Assembly (NCBI GenBank): GCA_020630065.1
Contig: JAHDCC010000015.1
Coordinates: 34,484 to 98,483 of the forward strand
Direction of reading: 5' to 3'
Source: Acidimicrobiales bacterium
Lineage (GTDB): Bacteria; Actinomycetota; Acidimicrobiia; Acidimicrobiales; SZUA-35
DNA: 64,000 nt
Below the pieces are notes generated by a model that made no database searches, was not told the DNA's origin, and saw nothing but the letters and a program-made list of their open reading frames with translations. The translations under genes were made by a program, and so were the position numbers. Positions 8,789 to 17,127 of this stretch are shown here, in pieces (the stretch's first letter is position 1; each line of letters begins with the position of its first letter).

Positions 8789-9513
8789 ATAGGCTTGCGC
8801 GTTCAATACTTCTCTTCAGTATCGGGTTAGTGATGGCCCGTCTGCTTTGGACGGGTGGTTTCGGCTGGTTTGTTCAACAACGTATGCGATTTCCGTTGCT
8901 TGCGGCGGCCGTTGTGCTTATCTTGTTTGGGTTGTACGAAATAGTGTCGAGTCTGCGAGAGGAAGGACGCGACCCGGACTCTTCTAAACGGGCGGCCGGA
9001 CCATTTGTCGGCTGGCTTCTTTCATTACCTCTACTGGTTTTGGCGTCGGTGGCTCCTACCGGCCTGGGGGCAGCGGCCGCGAACCGGGTTGACAGTTACT
9101 CGTCGGTTGAAATCGACACCGGCTACGAGCCGCTTGCACCAAGTTCGACGCCTATTCCAATGCAGGTATCGGAATTCCAGGGCCGAGCGATTTGGGAAGA
9201 GGCTCAGAGTATGGATGGGGTTCCCGTCTTGTTGGAGGGGCTCGTCGTGAACGATGAGACCGTTCCAGACGGATTCAAACTTACGCGGTTTCTTGTGAGT
9301 TGTTGCGCCGCCGATGGAATTCCCGTTCAGGTAGTTTTGCGGGACGTTGGCCAGCAGTTCGAAGATGATATGTGGGTTCGAGCAGAGGTTGTGTGGCGTC
9401 CTCCTGAAGTGCCGTATCAGGATCAGGAAGGGGAGTGGGAGGTTGAGGCCGATGTGGTTCGCATCGAAGTGGAGCCTAACCCTCCGAACGACGCGTACGA
9501 ATCGCCGTACTGA
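8785..9513 (+). CDS. TIGR03943-family putative permease subunit
   Basis: A 242-residue protein with two or three N-terminal membrane segments and a large extracytoplasmic C-terminal domain (EFQGRAIWEEAQSMDG ... KLTRFLVSCCAADGIPVQV). The CCAAD motif and this layout match TIGR03943 proteins (YcgQ-like), which pair with UPF0718 permeases in many Gram-positive genomes, often in zinc-responsive loci. ATG at 8785 overlaps the permease stop by 4 bp, showing translational coupling. No Zur box was recognised upstream. Confidence 0.82.
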   Translation: MNRLARSILLFSIGLVMARLLWTGGFGWFVQQRMRFPLLAAAVVLILFGLYEIVSSLREEGRDPDSSKRAAGPFVGWLLSLPLLVLASVAPTGLGAAAANRVDSYSSVEIDTGYEPLAPSSTPIPMQVSEFQGRAIWEEAQSMDGVPVLLEGLVVNDETVPDGFKLTRFLVSCCAADGIPVQVVLRDVGQQFEDDMWVRAEVVWRPPEVPYQDQEGEWEVEADVVRIEVEPNPPNDAYESPY

Positions 9514-9538
9514 TCGGTGGTAATGATCTGCCGGACTC

Positions 9539-10306
9539 CTAGTGGTTGTATTCTTGTAGATTCTTGATCTGGATGAACTGTTTTGGGGCGACACCCAGCT
9601 CTGAACGAAACGCTGCGATAAACGAGCTGGCAGAGGAATAGCCGACACGATAGGCCGTGGAGGTGACGTTATCGTCTTCGGTAAGTAGCGCTACCGAAGC
9701 GAGGATGCGGGCTCTGCGACGCCAACGGCCCAGGCTTAACTGGGTCTCGGTCTTGAATCTTCGCTCGAGCGTCCGCCGACTTGTCGCTGCGGATCGAAGG
9801 TGTTCGTTGAGGTCGCGCTCTGGCCGGTCCATCACCGATGTAGCGAACTCTCGAGCCTGATTGTCAACCGGAAACGGAAGATATAACGGGGCATCTTGTA
9901 GCTGCGCGATCCGGTCCGCTAGCAAGGTAACGAGAGCAACGTCGATTTCTCTGCTCAGATCCATTGGAGCGGATCGAATAGCGTGGTAGATGAGTTCACT
10001 CACGAGGGGCTTGAGGTTCATAACTCGTAGTCGATCGCCGAGTAACGTTAACGACGACTCAGCGTAGAGGCAGCGTATGGCAACATGTCTAGAGGTCTCG
10101 ATCGATACGCGGGACCCGTCTGGGATACAGATTGCGCGGTATTCGGGAACCGTCCATACCCGATCCCGGGCATGTGCGGTGAATAGTCCAGAATGAGCTA
10201 ATACGAGCTGGTCCCACCCCGGTTGGGTGGGTAACAGCACCCGGCCGGGAGGATGGGTAGCCGAGTAGCCGCGTACTCGTGAAGGGGGTTGGCGAGATTT
10301 CGACAC
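9539..10306 (-). CDS. AraC family transcriptional regulator
   Basis: A 255-residue protein with an N-terminal cupin-like sensing half and a C-terminal double HTH (TSRRTLERRFKTETQLSLGRWRR and TSTAYRVGYSSASSFIAAFRSELG), the second being the AraC signature. It is divergent from the VOC gene with a gap of about 50 bp, so it probably controls that gene and itself. Ligand unknown. Confidence 0.88.
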   Translation of the reverse strand: MSKSRQPPSRVRGYSATHPPGRVLLPTQPGWDQLVLAHSGLFTAHARDRVWTVPEYRAICIPDGSRVSIETSRHVAIRCLYAESSLTLLGDRLRVMNLKPLVSELIYHAIRSAPMDLSREIDVALVTLLADRIAQLQDAPLYLPFPVDNQAREFATSVMDRPERDLNEHLRSAATSRRTLERRFKTETQLSLGRWRRRARILASVALLTEDDNVTSTAYRVGYSSASSFIAAFRSELGVAPKQFIQIKNLQEYNH

Positions 10307-10360
10307 TATTAGTCAATGTATAGCTTTGTTCCTGACGTCAGGCGTGCCAGGATGGGTCAT

Positions 10361-10738
10361 ATGAAACCACGATTAACGCATTTTGCTATTAACACCGACG
10401 ACGTGGAAGCCACACAACTGTTCTACGGCTCCGTCTTTGGGTGGGAGTTTCGGGACTATGGGCCGCCAGGGTTTGTGCAGATAATCGATGACACAACCCA
10501 GCAGCCGATGGGGTCGATTCAGCAGCGTCGCCAGTTGTTAGATGACGCTCCGACTTTAGGGTTTGAATGCACGTTCGGGGTCGACGATATCGAGATGGCT
10601 AAATCGCAGATCGTTGCCGCTGGGGGCAAGATCTTGATGGATACCTTCACGATTACTAACGTCGGGCACCTCCTCGCATTCGAAGATCCTGGAGGTAACC
10701 CTGCCTTGATCATGGAGTACGACTCCTCCGTTGACTAG
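10361..10738 (+). CDS. VOC family (glyoxalase/bleomycin-resistance fold) protein
   Basis: A 125-residue protein with two beta-alpha-beta-beta-beta modules: FAINTDDVEATQLFYGSVFGWEF opens the first, and FGVDDIEMAKSQIVAAGGKILMD with FEDPGGNPALIME the second. It is likely a metal-dependent lyase or dioxygenase-like enzyme, or a drug-binding protein; substrate unknown. The start may be ATG 10361 or 10352; the 10316 codon would place the N-terminus in the promoter of the divergent araC-type gene. Confidence 0.82.
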   Translation: MKPRLTHFAINTDDVEATQLFYGSVFGWEFRDYGPPGFVQIIDDTTQQPMGSIQQRRQLLDDAPTLGFECTFGVDDIEMAKSQIVAAGGKILMDTFTITNVGHLLAFEDPGGNPALIMEYDSSVD

Positions 10739-10797
10739 CCCGTCTTAGACGAAGGTTTACCTGTGTCGAGATGCTGAGGTTGGTTCGAGTTATTTGT

Positions 10798-10871
10798 CGG
10801 GCTGGGGAGATTTGAACTCCCGGCCTCTTGACCCCCAGTCAAGCGCGCTAACCAAGCTGCGCCACAGCCCG
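10798..10871 (-). tRNA. tRNA-Pro (GGG)
   Basis: The minus strand folds into a complete 74-nt cloverleaf: 7-bp acceptor CGGGCTG/CAGCCCG, D arm GCGC/GCGC, 5-bp anticodon stem CTTGA/TCAAG with loop CTGGGGG (anticodon GGG), variable AGGCC and T arm GGGAG-TTCAAAT-CTCCC. The 3' CCA is not encoded. Confidence 0.95.
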
Positions 10872-10976
10872 TGGATCGACGATGATAGCCAAAAAACAAT
10901 CCGACCCACACCCGAAAAACGTATCGATTTTTGTTCTCCAACGGCACGACTATTTTTGTGTAGCCGGGATTTGCAG

Positions 10977-11561
10977 TTAGTGTCGGGTTTTGGTGTGGTC
11001 GGGGCAGTCAACCCGTAGGTCGGCTGGTTGGAGCTGCTCGTTGAGTAGTTCACAATGGGCTGCCGATGTCTTGTCGGGTGGCCGGTAATGCTGGCATGTT
11101 AAGCAGCTTCTGTTGATAGTGATGACCCCGTTTTGTTGGAGACGTCCTATTTCTTCGAGGGTCACGCGTAGCGCAGTAGCTTGGTCTTCGTCGGACGAGT
11201 CTCGGTTGTCGGTGAGTAGGGGGGCGAGGTCGGCGGTAATTGTTTCGGCCAGTTTCTGCCCAGAGGTGGTTAGGGCAAGAACCGAGGCGCGGCGGTCGGT
11301 TTCGTCGGGGTGTCTTTCGACGAAACCTTTCTTTATCAGGACACTGAGGGCATCACTGGCGGTGGGTTGGGTGACGTCGATTTCGTTAGCTAGTTCTCCG
11401 ACTCGTCGGGGTGTTCCGTCCGCAAGTCGTTCCAGTAGTTGAAGCTGGAGAAGGGATATTTTGTGGTTCGTTGCCACCGCCTGTCTGGCGACGCGCAGCG
11501 CTCGACCTAGCCGCTCTACAGCGGCAATGAATTTGCGGTCGAGTTCACTGCGAGTCGTCAT
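10977..11561 (-). CDS. MarR family regulator with C-terminal Cys4 motif
   Basis: A 194-residue protein: a MarR winged helix (RVGELANEIDVTQPTASDALSVLIKKGFVERHPDETDRRASVLALT, residues ~53-97), then a tail holding four cysteines, C153-x2-C156, C170 and C186, with HYRP and CPDH context. MarR proteins with such a tail are known and may hold a metal or Fe-S cluster; that role is inferred. The next gene upstream on the same strand is a lipoprotein. The palindromes at 12461-12508 are candidate targets, but nothing in the sequence links them directly. Confidence 0.86.
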   Translation of the reverse strand: MTTRSELDRKFIAAVERLGRALRVARQAVATNHKISLLQLQLLERLADGTPRRVGELANEIDVTQPTASDALSVLIKKGFVERHPDETDRRASVLALTTSGQKLAETITADLAPLLTDNRDSSDEDQATALRVTLEEIGRLQQNGVITINRSCLTCQHYRPPDKTSAAHCELLNEQLQPADLRVDCPDHTKTRH

Positions 11562-11610
11562 AGTGTCGGTTTCCTTAGAGCTCGGGTTCGCTCCAGCTGG
11601 ATTTCAAATG

Positions 11611-12420
11611 TTACTGCTTTATTGTGCCAGGGAGACTTAGGTCGCCGGAAGCTACATCGAAGACGTTCTCGACACAAAGCAACGGGTCGTGTGGGCTGGT
11701 TGAGACTCGCAGCCCGGCGGTTACGCCATCGAAGTTGAACGAGGTTGTCCCGATCTGAGATGTTGGAATGCGTAGTCGGATTGAATCTTGGTCGAATTCT
11801 GGTTTGTAGTCTGGGCTGTCAATCAGGATTGGAAGTTCGGGCCATGTGTCAGGTAGCGTTGGTGTTTCTCCCTCAGGTATATCTTTGACTGCTAGGTCGC
11901 CGCTGCAGTCTTCGCTGGGTGTCAAGACGACCCAATGTGCATGCCAGTCGGCCCCATCATTATTAGGGTCGTTGTCGCCGTTTTCGTCGTAGAGGGGGGT
12001 GTCATCGAAGTCGGGGTGTGACGTTGCTGCGAGGGCCAGAATGCCTTGGTCGGCTTCGAATCCGACGACTTTTGAGTTGAGCGATGTTGGCCAGACATAG
12101 GACCAGACTGGAGCTTGATCGAGGTCTCCGACTGCTTCGGGTTTCGACGTGCCTGCTTGTTGTACAACGCTTGAGGTGAATACCACGTTGTTGCCTTCGA
12201 TCGTGACCTTGGTTGTTATGAGATCGAACTGTGGGTCGATTTCTTCTGATTGTGGTGAAGAAATATCGCTGTGGTCGTCGTGTTTGTCTTCTTCTGTGGT
12301 CGTAGTTGGTGTCGGGTTTGGTGTTGTTTCGGTAGTCGTTGAGGCTTCATTGCTGGTGCCGCAAGAGCTAGCCAACAGCGCAGCGAGGCAACTGATTACT
12401 AGTAGACGTGTGGTGCTCAT
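11611..12420 (-). CDS. secreted lipoprotein of unknown function
   Basis: A 269-residue protein with a lipoprotein signal (LLVISCLAALLASSC), a Thr/Pro/Glu-rich linker including a DDHSD cluster, and a folded part with an acidic loop (DENGDNDPNNDGAD) that could bind calcium, followed by WHAHWVVLTPSEDC. No family recognised. Its promoter region holds two near-identical palindromes, so it is probably tightly repressed. It lies 49 bp upstream of the marR gene in the same direction and may be co-transcribed with it. Confidence 0.7.
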   Translation of the reverse strand: MSTTRLLVISCLAALLASSCGTSNEASTTTETTPNPTPTTTTEEDKHDDHSDISSPQSEEIDPQFDLITTKVTIEGNNVVFTSSVVQQAGTSKPEAVGDLDQAPVWSYVWPTSLNSKVVGFEADQGILALAATSHPDFDDTPLYDENGDNDPNNDGADWHAHWVVLTPSEDCSGDLAVKDIPEGETPTLPDTWPELPILIDSPDYKPEFDQDSIRLRIPTSQIGTTSFNFDGVTAGLRVSTSPHDPLLCVENVFDVASGDLSLPGTIKQ

Positions 12421-12460
12421 AGTTTCTCCTTTTGTCGATTCTCCACGCGAGAATCTAATA

Positions 12461-12508
12461 CATAGGAATCCTATGAGGTTTTGTTTCTAATTGCATAGGA
12501 TTCCTATT
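12461..12508. promoter_or_regulatory. paired palindromic operators CATAGGA-N-TCCTATG
   Basis: CATAGGAATCCTATG (12461-12475) is a palindrome with perfect 7-bp arms about a central base. CATAGGATTCCTATT (12494-12508) is a second copy with one arm mismatch, 33 bp away, or about three helical turns on the same DNA face. They sit 41-88 bp upstream of the lipoprotein ATG. This spacing is typical of a repressor binding two sites cooperatively. A diverged copy lies at 41949-41963. Confidence 0.65.
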
Positions 12509-12530
12509 TAATTTTCTTAGGAGGTTCTAC

Positions 12531-12803
12531 TCACCTGTTCCCAAATCGCTTCTCCGACCGAGCCTTCGCTTTGCGTCGCTCCACCTCCCGGTCCTTAGGT
12601 GTAGCCGTCGTCACCAGCTGCGAAAGAAGCTTGCCGGTTGCTTCAGCCACCTCAGCGACCGCCGCATCAAACGCAGCTTGATTCGCCTGAGAGGGAACTC
12701 GGGAACCACTCACCTTCCGTACGTACTGCAACGCGGCGGCGCCCACCTCCTCCGAGGTTGCTGGAGGTTCAAAGTTATGAAGGGTCCGAATGTTGCGACA
12801 CAT
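12531..12803 (-). CDS. DUF2277 family protein
   Basis: A 90-residue protein starting MCRNIRTLHNFEPPAT, with EEVGAAALQYVRKVSG and a basic C-terminus rich in Arg and Lys. This is the DUF2277 family, widespread in actinobacteria and of unknown function. The early Cys-Arg-Asn and the basic tail suggest nucleic acid binding, which is only a guess. Divergent from pyc with 155 bp between. Confidence 0.8.
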   Translation of the reverse strand: MCRNIRTLHNFEPPATSEEVGAAALQYVRKVSGSRVPSQANQAAFDAAVAEVAEATGKLLSQLVTTATPKDREVERRKAKARSEKRFGNR

Positions 12804-12958
12804 GCCATGAACTTTATTACTCGAAGGCAGCCGTTTCTACTCCCAAGTCGACCCGACAAGTGACCGCTAAGCGCACAAATGGCCCCGTACAACGGAAAGA
12901 ACACCTCTTGGCCGGTCAGCACTAGGGAGTTAGACCTGAAAGCTGCGAGAATTGAGAA

Positions 12959-15900
12959 ATGTCGACACAAATCACAAAATTGTTGGTCGCAAACCGAGGC
13001 GAAATCGCCATCAGGGTCTTTCGAGCCGCCTACGAGGTAGGAATCGAAACCGTCGCCATCTACACCTGGGACGACCGGCATTCTCTCCACCGAATGAAAG
13101 CCGACGAATCGTATCAGATCGGTGAACCTGGCCACCCACTCCAGCCGTATCTTGACATCGAGGAAATCATCGACGTAGCCCTAAAAGCCGGGGTCGACGC
13201 TATACACCCCGGCTACGGGTTCTTGTCCGAAAATCCAGATCTCGCAGACGCGTGCGAAGAAGCAGGCATCTTATTTGTGGGGCCACCGGCCTCGGTGCTG
13301 CGTCTGTGTGGAAACAAAATGAGCGCCCGTCAATCAGGGCTCGAAGCCGGTGTGCCGGTTCTTGCCCAATCAGCTCCAGTAACAGTCGAAACCGCACTTG
13401 AACAAGCCGAACCAATCGGATTCCCCCTATTCGTAAAAGCAGCATCCGGTGGCGGCGGTCGAGGGCTCCGACGGATCGCCAACCCCGCTGATCTGCCGGC
13501 AGCAGTAAAAGCAGCTCAACGTGAAGGGCAATCAGCGTTTGGTGATCCAACCGTTTTCCTCGAACAGGCAGTAACTAATCCCAGACACATCGAAGTCCAA
13601 CTGCTCGGTGACGGAGAAAACATTGTGCACCTGTTCGAACGAGACTGTTCAGTGCAACGCCGCCACCAAAAAGTGGTCGAAATCGCACCCGCCCCAAACC
13701 TAGACCCCGAACTTCGAGACCTTATGTGCGCCACCGCCGTCAAGTTCGGCCAGCACATCAACTACATCAACGCAGGAACCGTCGAATTCCTCGTAGGTGA
13801 AGACGGAAACTTTGTTTTCATCGAAATGAACCCCCGTGTGCAAGTCGAACACACCGTCACCGAGGAAACAACGGACGTCGATATCGTCCGGGCTCAACTG
13901 CAACTAGCGCAGGGCACAAAACTTGCAGATATGGGGCTGGTGCAAGACGCAATCAAGCAGCACGGATCTGCGTTGCAATGTCGGATTACGACAGAGGACC
14001 CCTCCAACGACTTTCGCCCAGACACTGGACGAATACTGGCATACCGTTCACCGGGTGGCGCAGGCGTGAGGCTCGACTCAGCTGGCGCGTACCAAGGGGC
14101 AGAGATCCTCCCATACTTCGACTCGATGCTAGCCAAGTTGACATGCCGCGGACACGACTTTCAAGGCGCCTTAGCCAGAGCAAAACGAGGCCTAGCCGAG
14201 TTCCGGATACGAGGACCGGTCACCAACATAGGTTTTCTTCAGGCCGTTCTCGCCGACCCTGCATTCGTCGAAGGAGCGGTGACAACCTCATTCATAGACG
14301 AACGACCTCACCTGACTCAAAGTGTCCAAAGCTCAGATCGGGCCACCAGACTATTGCGCTGGATCGGCGAACAGTCGGTTAACAAACCACACGGCGCCGC
14401 GCCAACAGCCCTAGACCCAAGACTGAAAATACCTGCGAACACAAACGAATCTCCACCCGACGGGAGTAAACAACTTCTCGACAGCTTGGGGCCCAAAGCC
14501 TTCGCCGCTAAGCTCCGAAATGAAAAATCGCTACACGTCACCGACACGACCCTAAGAGACGCCCACCAATCTATTCTGGCGACCCGGGTTCGAACCACAG
14601 ACCTTGAAGCAGGCGCGTACCAGACAGCAAGACTGACCCCCGAACTCATGAGCCTAGAGTGCTGGGGAGGAGCAACCTACGACGTCGCCCTTCGATTCCT
14701 GCACGAAGACCCATGGGAACGGCTAGAAAAAATCCGTCAAGCTGCGCCCAACATCTGCCTACAAATGCTGCTTCGAGGACGAAACACCGTCGGCTATACC
14801 GCATACCCTGACGCCGTCGCCGAACGATTCGTACGCGAAGCCCACCGATCCGGAATCGATATCTTCCGGGTGTTTGATGCCCTAAATAACATCGAACAAA
14901 TGATTCCAGCCATAGACGCCGCTCTTTCAGTCGGAGCAATGGTCGAAGGAACAATCTGCTACTCGGGCGATGTTAATGACCCGGCAGAAAACCTGTACAC
15001 GCTCGACTACTACCTTGGTGTCGCCGAGTCGCTGGTAAACCAGGGAGTCCACGTGCTATGCATCAAAGACATGGCCGGATTATTGAGAGCTCCGGCAGCA
15101 ACCACGCTAGTTTCGGCGCTCAGAGAACGCTTCGACCAACCTGTGCATCTGCACACTCACGACACCTCAGGTGGACAACTCGGAACCTACGTGGCGGCCG
15201 CCGAAGCTGGGGTAGACATCGTCGACGCCTCAGCCGCACCCCTATCAGGAATGACGGCACAGCCATCTCTGCCTGCAGTTGTCGCCGCCTTTCAATTCTC
15301 CTCACGAGACACCAAAATCGACTTGGACGGGCTCACATCGATGGAGCCATACTGGAACGCCGTTCGCGAGTTGTACAAACCGTTCGAAGCCGGACTTCGA
15401 AGCCCAACCGGAGCGGTCTATCACCACGAGATACCGGGAGGCCAACTGTCAAACCTCCGTCAACAGGCAATCGCCGTCGGGCTAGCAGATCGTTTCGAAG
15501 ACGTCGAGAAACTATACGCATCCGTTGACCGACTACTAGGTCGAATCATCAAAGTAACCCCAACTTCGAAGGTCGTAGGCGACCTAGCGTTGCAACTAGC
15601 AGCCTCGGAGATATCTCCCGAAACCCTGCTAGAAGACCCCGGAAGTGTCGATCTTCCCGATTCGGTAATCGGTTTCCTTCGAGGTGAACTGGGGCGGCCC
15701 GCAGCTGGCTTCCCGGAACCATTCCGAACAGCAGCACTCGTTGGAAGACGACCGGGTAATACCGGGCTCGCTCAACTATCGGATGAAGACAACCACGACC
15801 TAGAAAACGGGCCAATTCGTGAGGTGCTCACTCGTTTGCTCTTCCCGAAGCCTTCGGCCGCATTCCGGCAGCATCGGGAAACATATGGTGATCTGTCAGT

Positions 15901-16348
15901 GCTGCCAACCAAACTATTTTGGTACGGGCTTGAACCCGGCGAAAAAGACACCCGAGTCGTCTTAGAGCCAGGTGTTGAGTTACATATCCGGTTGGAAACG
16001 GTCGGCGAACCTAATTCTCGCGGTGTACGTCGAGTGCAGTTTAGGCTAAACGGTCAGACTCGGGTCATCGATGTTATTGACCTTTCGGTCGAATCGGATG
16101 TTGTTCAGGTCGAACGCGCTGACCCTGAAAACGCCGGCCACGTCGCAGCTCCATTCAACGGAGTAGTGACCCTTCAGGTCGACGTAGGTGACCGTGTCCA
16201 AGCCAACCAGCCGGTAGCCGCCCTCGAAGCGATGAAGATGGAGTCAGTTATCTCGGCTCAAATTCCTGGGATCGTAGAACGAATCGTGTCGCCTAGAGTC
16301 GGCTCGGTGGAGCCCGGTGACCTTATTCTCGTAATCAGACCCGAATAA
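12959..16348 (+). CDS. pyc: pyruvate carboxylase
   Basis: A 1129-residue, full-length biotin-dependent enzyme that carboxylates pyruvate to oxaloacetate (anaplerosis). Domains in order: biotin carboxylase (residues ~1-450; KLLVANRGEIAIRVFRAA, KAASGGGGRGLR, FIEMNPRVQVEHTVTE), carboxyltransferase (~530-800; VTDTTLRDAHQS, FRVFDALNN, HLHTHDTSGG), the conserved PYC_OADA region, and a C-terminal biotinyl domain with the acceptor lysine K1093 in EAMKMES. All key motifs are intact. Monocistronic as far as seen. Confidence 0.96.
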   Translation: MSTQITKLLVANRGEIAIRVFRAAYEVGIETVAIYTWDDRHSLHRMKADESYQIGEPGHPLQPYLDIEEIIDVALKAGVDAIHPGYGFLSENPDLADACEEAGILFVGPPASVLRLCGNKMSARQSGLEAGVPVLAQSAPVTVETALEQAEPIGFPLFVKAASGGGGRGLRRIANPADLPAAVKAAQREGQSAFGDPTVFLEQAVTNPRHIEVQLLGDGENIVHLFERDCSVQRRHQKVVEIAPAPNLDPELRDLMCATAVKFGQHINYINAGTVEFLVGEDGNFVFIEMNPRVQVEHTVTEETTDVDIVRAQLQLAQGTKLADMGLVQDAIKQHGSALQCRITTEDPSNDFRPDTGRILAYRSPGGAGVRLDSAGAYQGAEILPYFDSMLAKLTCRGHDFQGALARAKRGLAEFRIRGPVTNIGFLQAVLADPAFVEGAVTTSFIDERPHLTQSVQSSDRATRLLRWIGEQSVNKPHGAAPTALDPRLKIPANTNESPPDGSKQLLDSLGPKAFAAKLRNEKSLHVTDTTLRDAHQSILATRVRTTDLEAGAYQTARLTPELMSLECWGGATYDVALRFLHEDPWERLEKIRQAAPNICLQMLLRGRNTVGYTAYPDAVAERFVREAHRSGIDIFRVFDALNNIEQMIPAIDAALSVGAMVEGTICYSGDVNDPAENLYTLDYYLGVAESLVNQGVHVLCIKDMAGLLRAPAATTLVSALRERFDQPVHLHTHDTSGGQLGTYVAAAEAGVDIVDASAAPLSGMTAQPSLPAVVAAFQFSSRDTKIDLDGLTSMEPYWNAVRELYKPFEAGLRSPTGAVYHHEIPGGQLSNLRQQAIAVGLADRFEDVEKLYASVDRLLGRIIKVTPTSKVVGDLALQLAASEISPETLLEDPGSVDLPDSVIGFLRGELGRPAAGFPEPFRTAALVGRRPGNTGLAQLSDEDNHDLENGPIREVLTRLLFPKPSAAFRQHRETYGDLSVLPTKLFWYGLEPGEKDTRVVLEPGVELHIRLETVGEPNSRGVRRVQFRLNGQTRVIDVIDLSVESDVVQVERADPENAGHVAAPFNGVVTLQVDVGDRVQANQPVAALEAMKMESVISAQIPGIVERIVSPRVGSVEPGDLILVIRPE

Positions 16349-16494
16349 CAGGGCGACTGAAGCGTGTAGAAGTTTGTTCGAATACGCGATACCTGGCTAT
16401 CGCCGTTTTATGAACGATTTTAGTGTCAATTACACGACGGAAATCTTCGTCGGGTCAACACTGTAAAGTCCCGGATATTCCTGTGGGAGCGACC

Positions 16495-17127
16495 ATGGAA
16501 CTACACCGGACTACTCTGGAGGTGACTCCGACGGGAACTTCAGTTCGAAGCAAACTCGTGTATCTGGATCCAGCAGTATCTGCCGAGGCGATAACGACTG
16601 TAAGAGAGCAGATCCTTGACCAGGGTGGCGCGGTTGCGGGGGAAGAGTCTGAATTTGGGTTCAACTACGAGATCGATTCCGAAGGGGAGAATCAGCTCAA
16701 TTCTCTCACCGCCTACGACGAAAGCCCAGGTACCCGAGTTGGCGTTTCGTTTCAGGCCCAATTCTCGGGTCCAGAGTCGGGCGACTATGAACGATTTTCA
16801 TCGTGGGTTTCGGAGCTTGGTGTTCCGTTACCTGAAGGCGCGGTCTATCAAGGCGGCGGGTTAGGTGAACACATCGTGCCGGAAGGAGCTTCGACGACTG
16901 GTTGGGATGGCGAGCACCTAGACGCAATTTACCTTTTCCCGAACAAGGACAACGATACTGTTTGGGTGGAGATCCAACAGATCGGGAAAAATACGGGCTT
17001 TGTTGTCCCTTCCAGTGGAGAGAAACGGCTCATAAACGAGGAATACGAGATCAGCTACGAATTCACTGTTAGCGGCCTAGAGGTATCTCTGAACTTCCGG
17101 GAAAGTCGAAGGGGTGCAAGTAGCTAG
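16495..17127 (+). CDS. hypothetical protein beside type VII secretion ATPase
   Basis: 210 residues from ATG 16495 (MELHRTTLEVTPTG), preceded by GGGAG at a workable distance; the longer frame from 16423 is less likely. The protein looks all-beta and acidic, with no signal peptide or membrane segment: FGFNYEIDSEGENQL, GVSFQAQFSGPESG, DGEHLDAIYLFPN, YEISYEFTVSGLEVSLNF. No family recognised. It converges on the EssC-like gene with zero intergenic bases; both TAG stops fall in one 12-bp palindrome (17120-17131). Confidence 0.65.
   Translation: MELHRTTLEVTPTGTSVRSKLVYLDPAVSAEAITTVREQILDQGGAVAGEESEFGFNYEIDSEGENQLNSLTAYDESPGTRVGVSFQAQFSGPESGDYERFSSWVSELGVPLPEGAVYQGGGLGEHIVPEGASTTGWDGEHLDAIYLFPNKDNDTVWVEIQQIGKNTGFVVPSSGEKRLINEEYEISYEFTVSGLEVSLNFRESRRGASS

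Noticed and set aside
13978..14382. Large alternative frames inside pyc and the EssC-like gene on either strand.
   Set aside because: They lie wholly within genes with clear domain matches and have no ribosome sites or family similarity.
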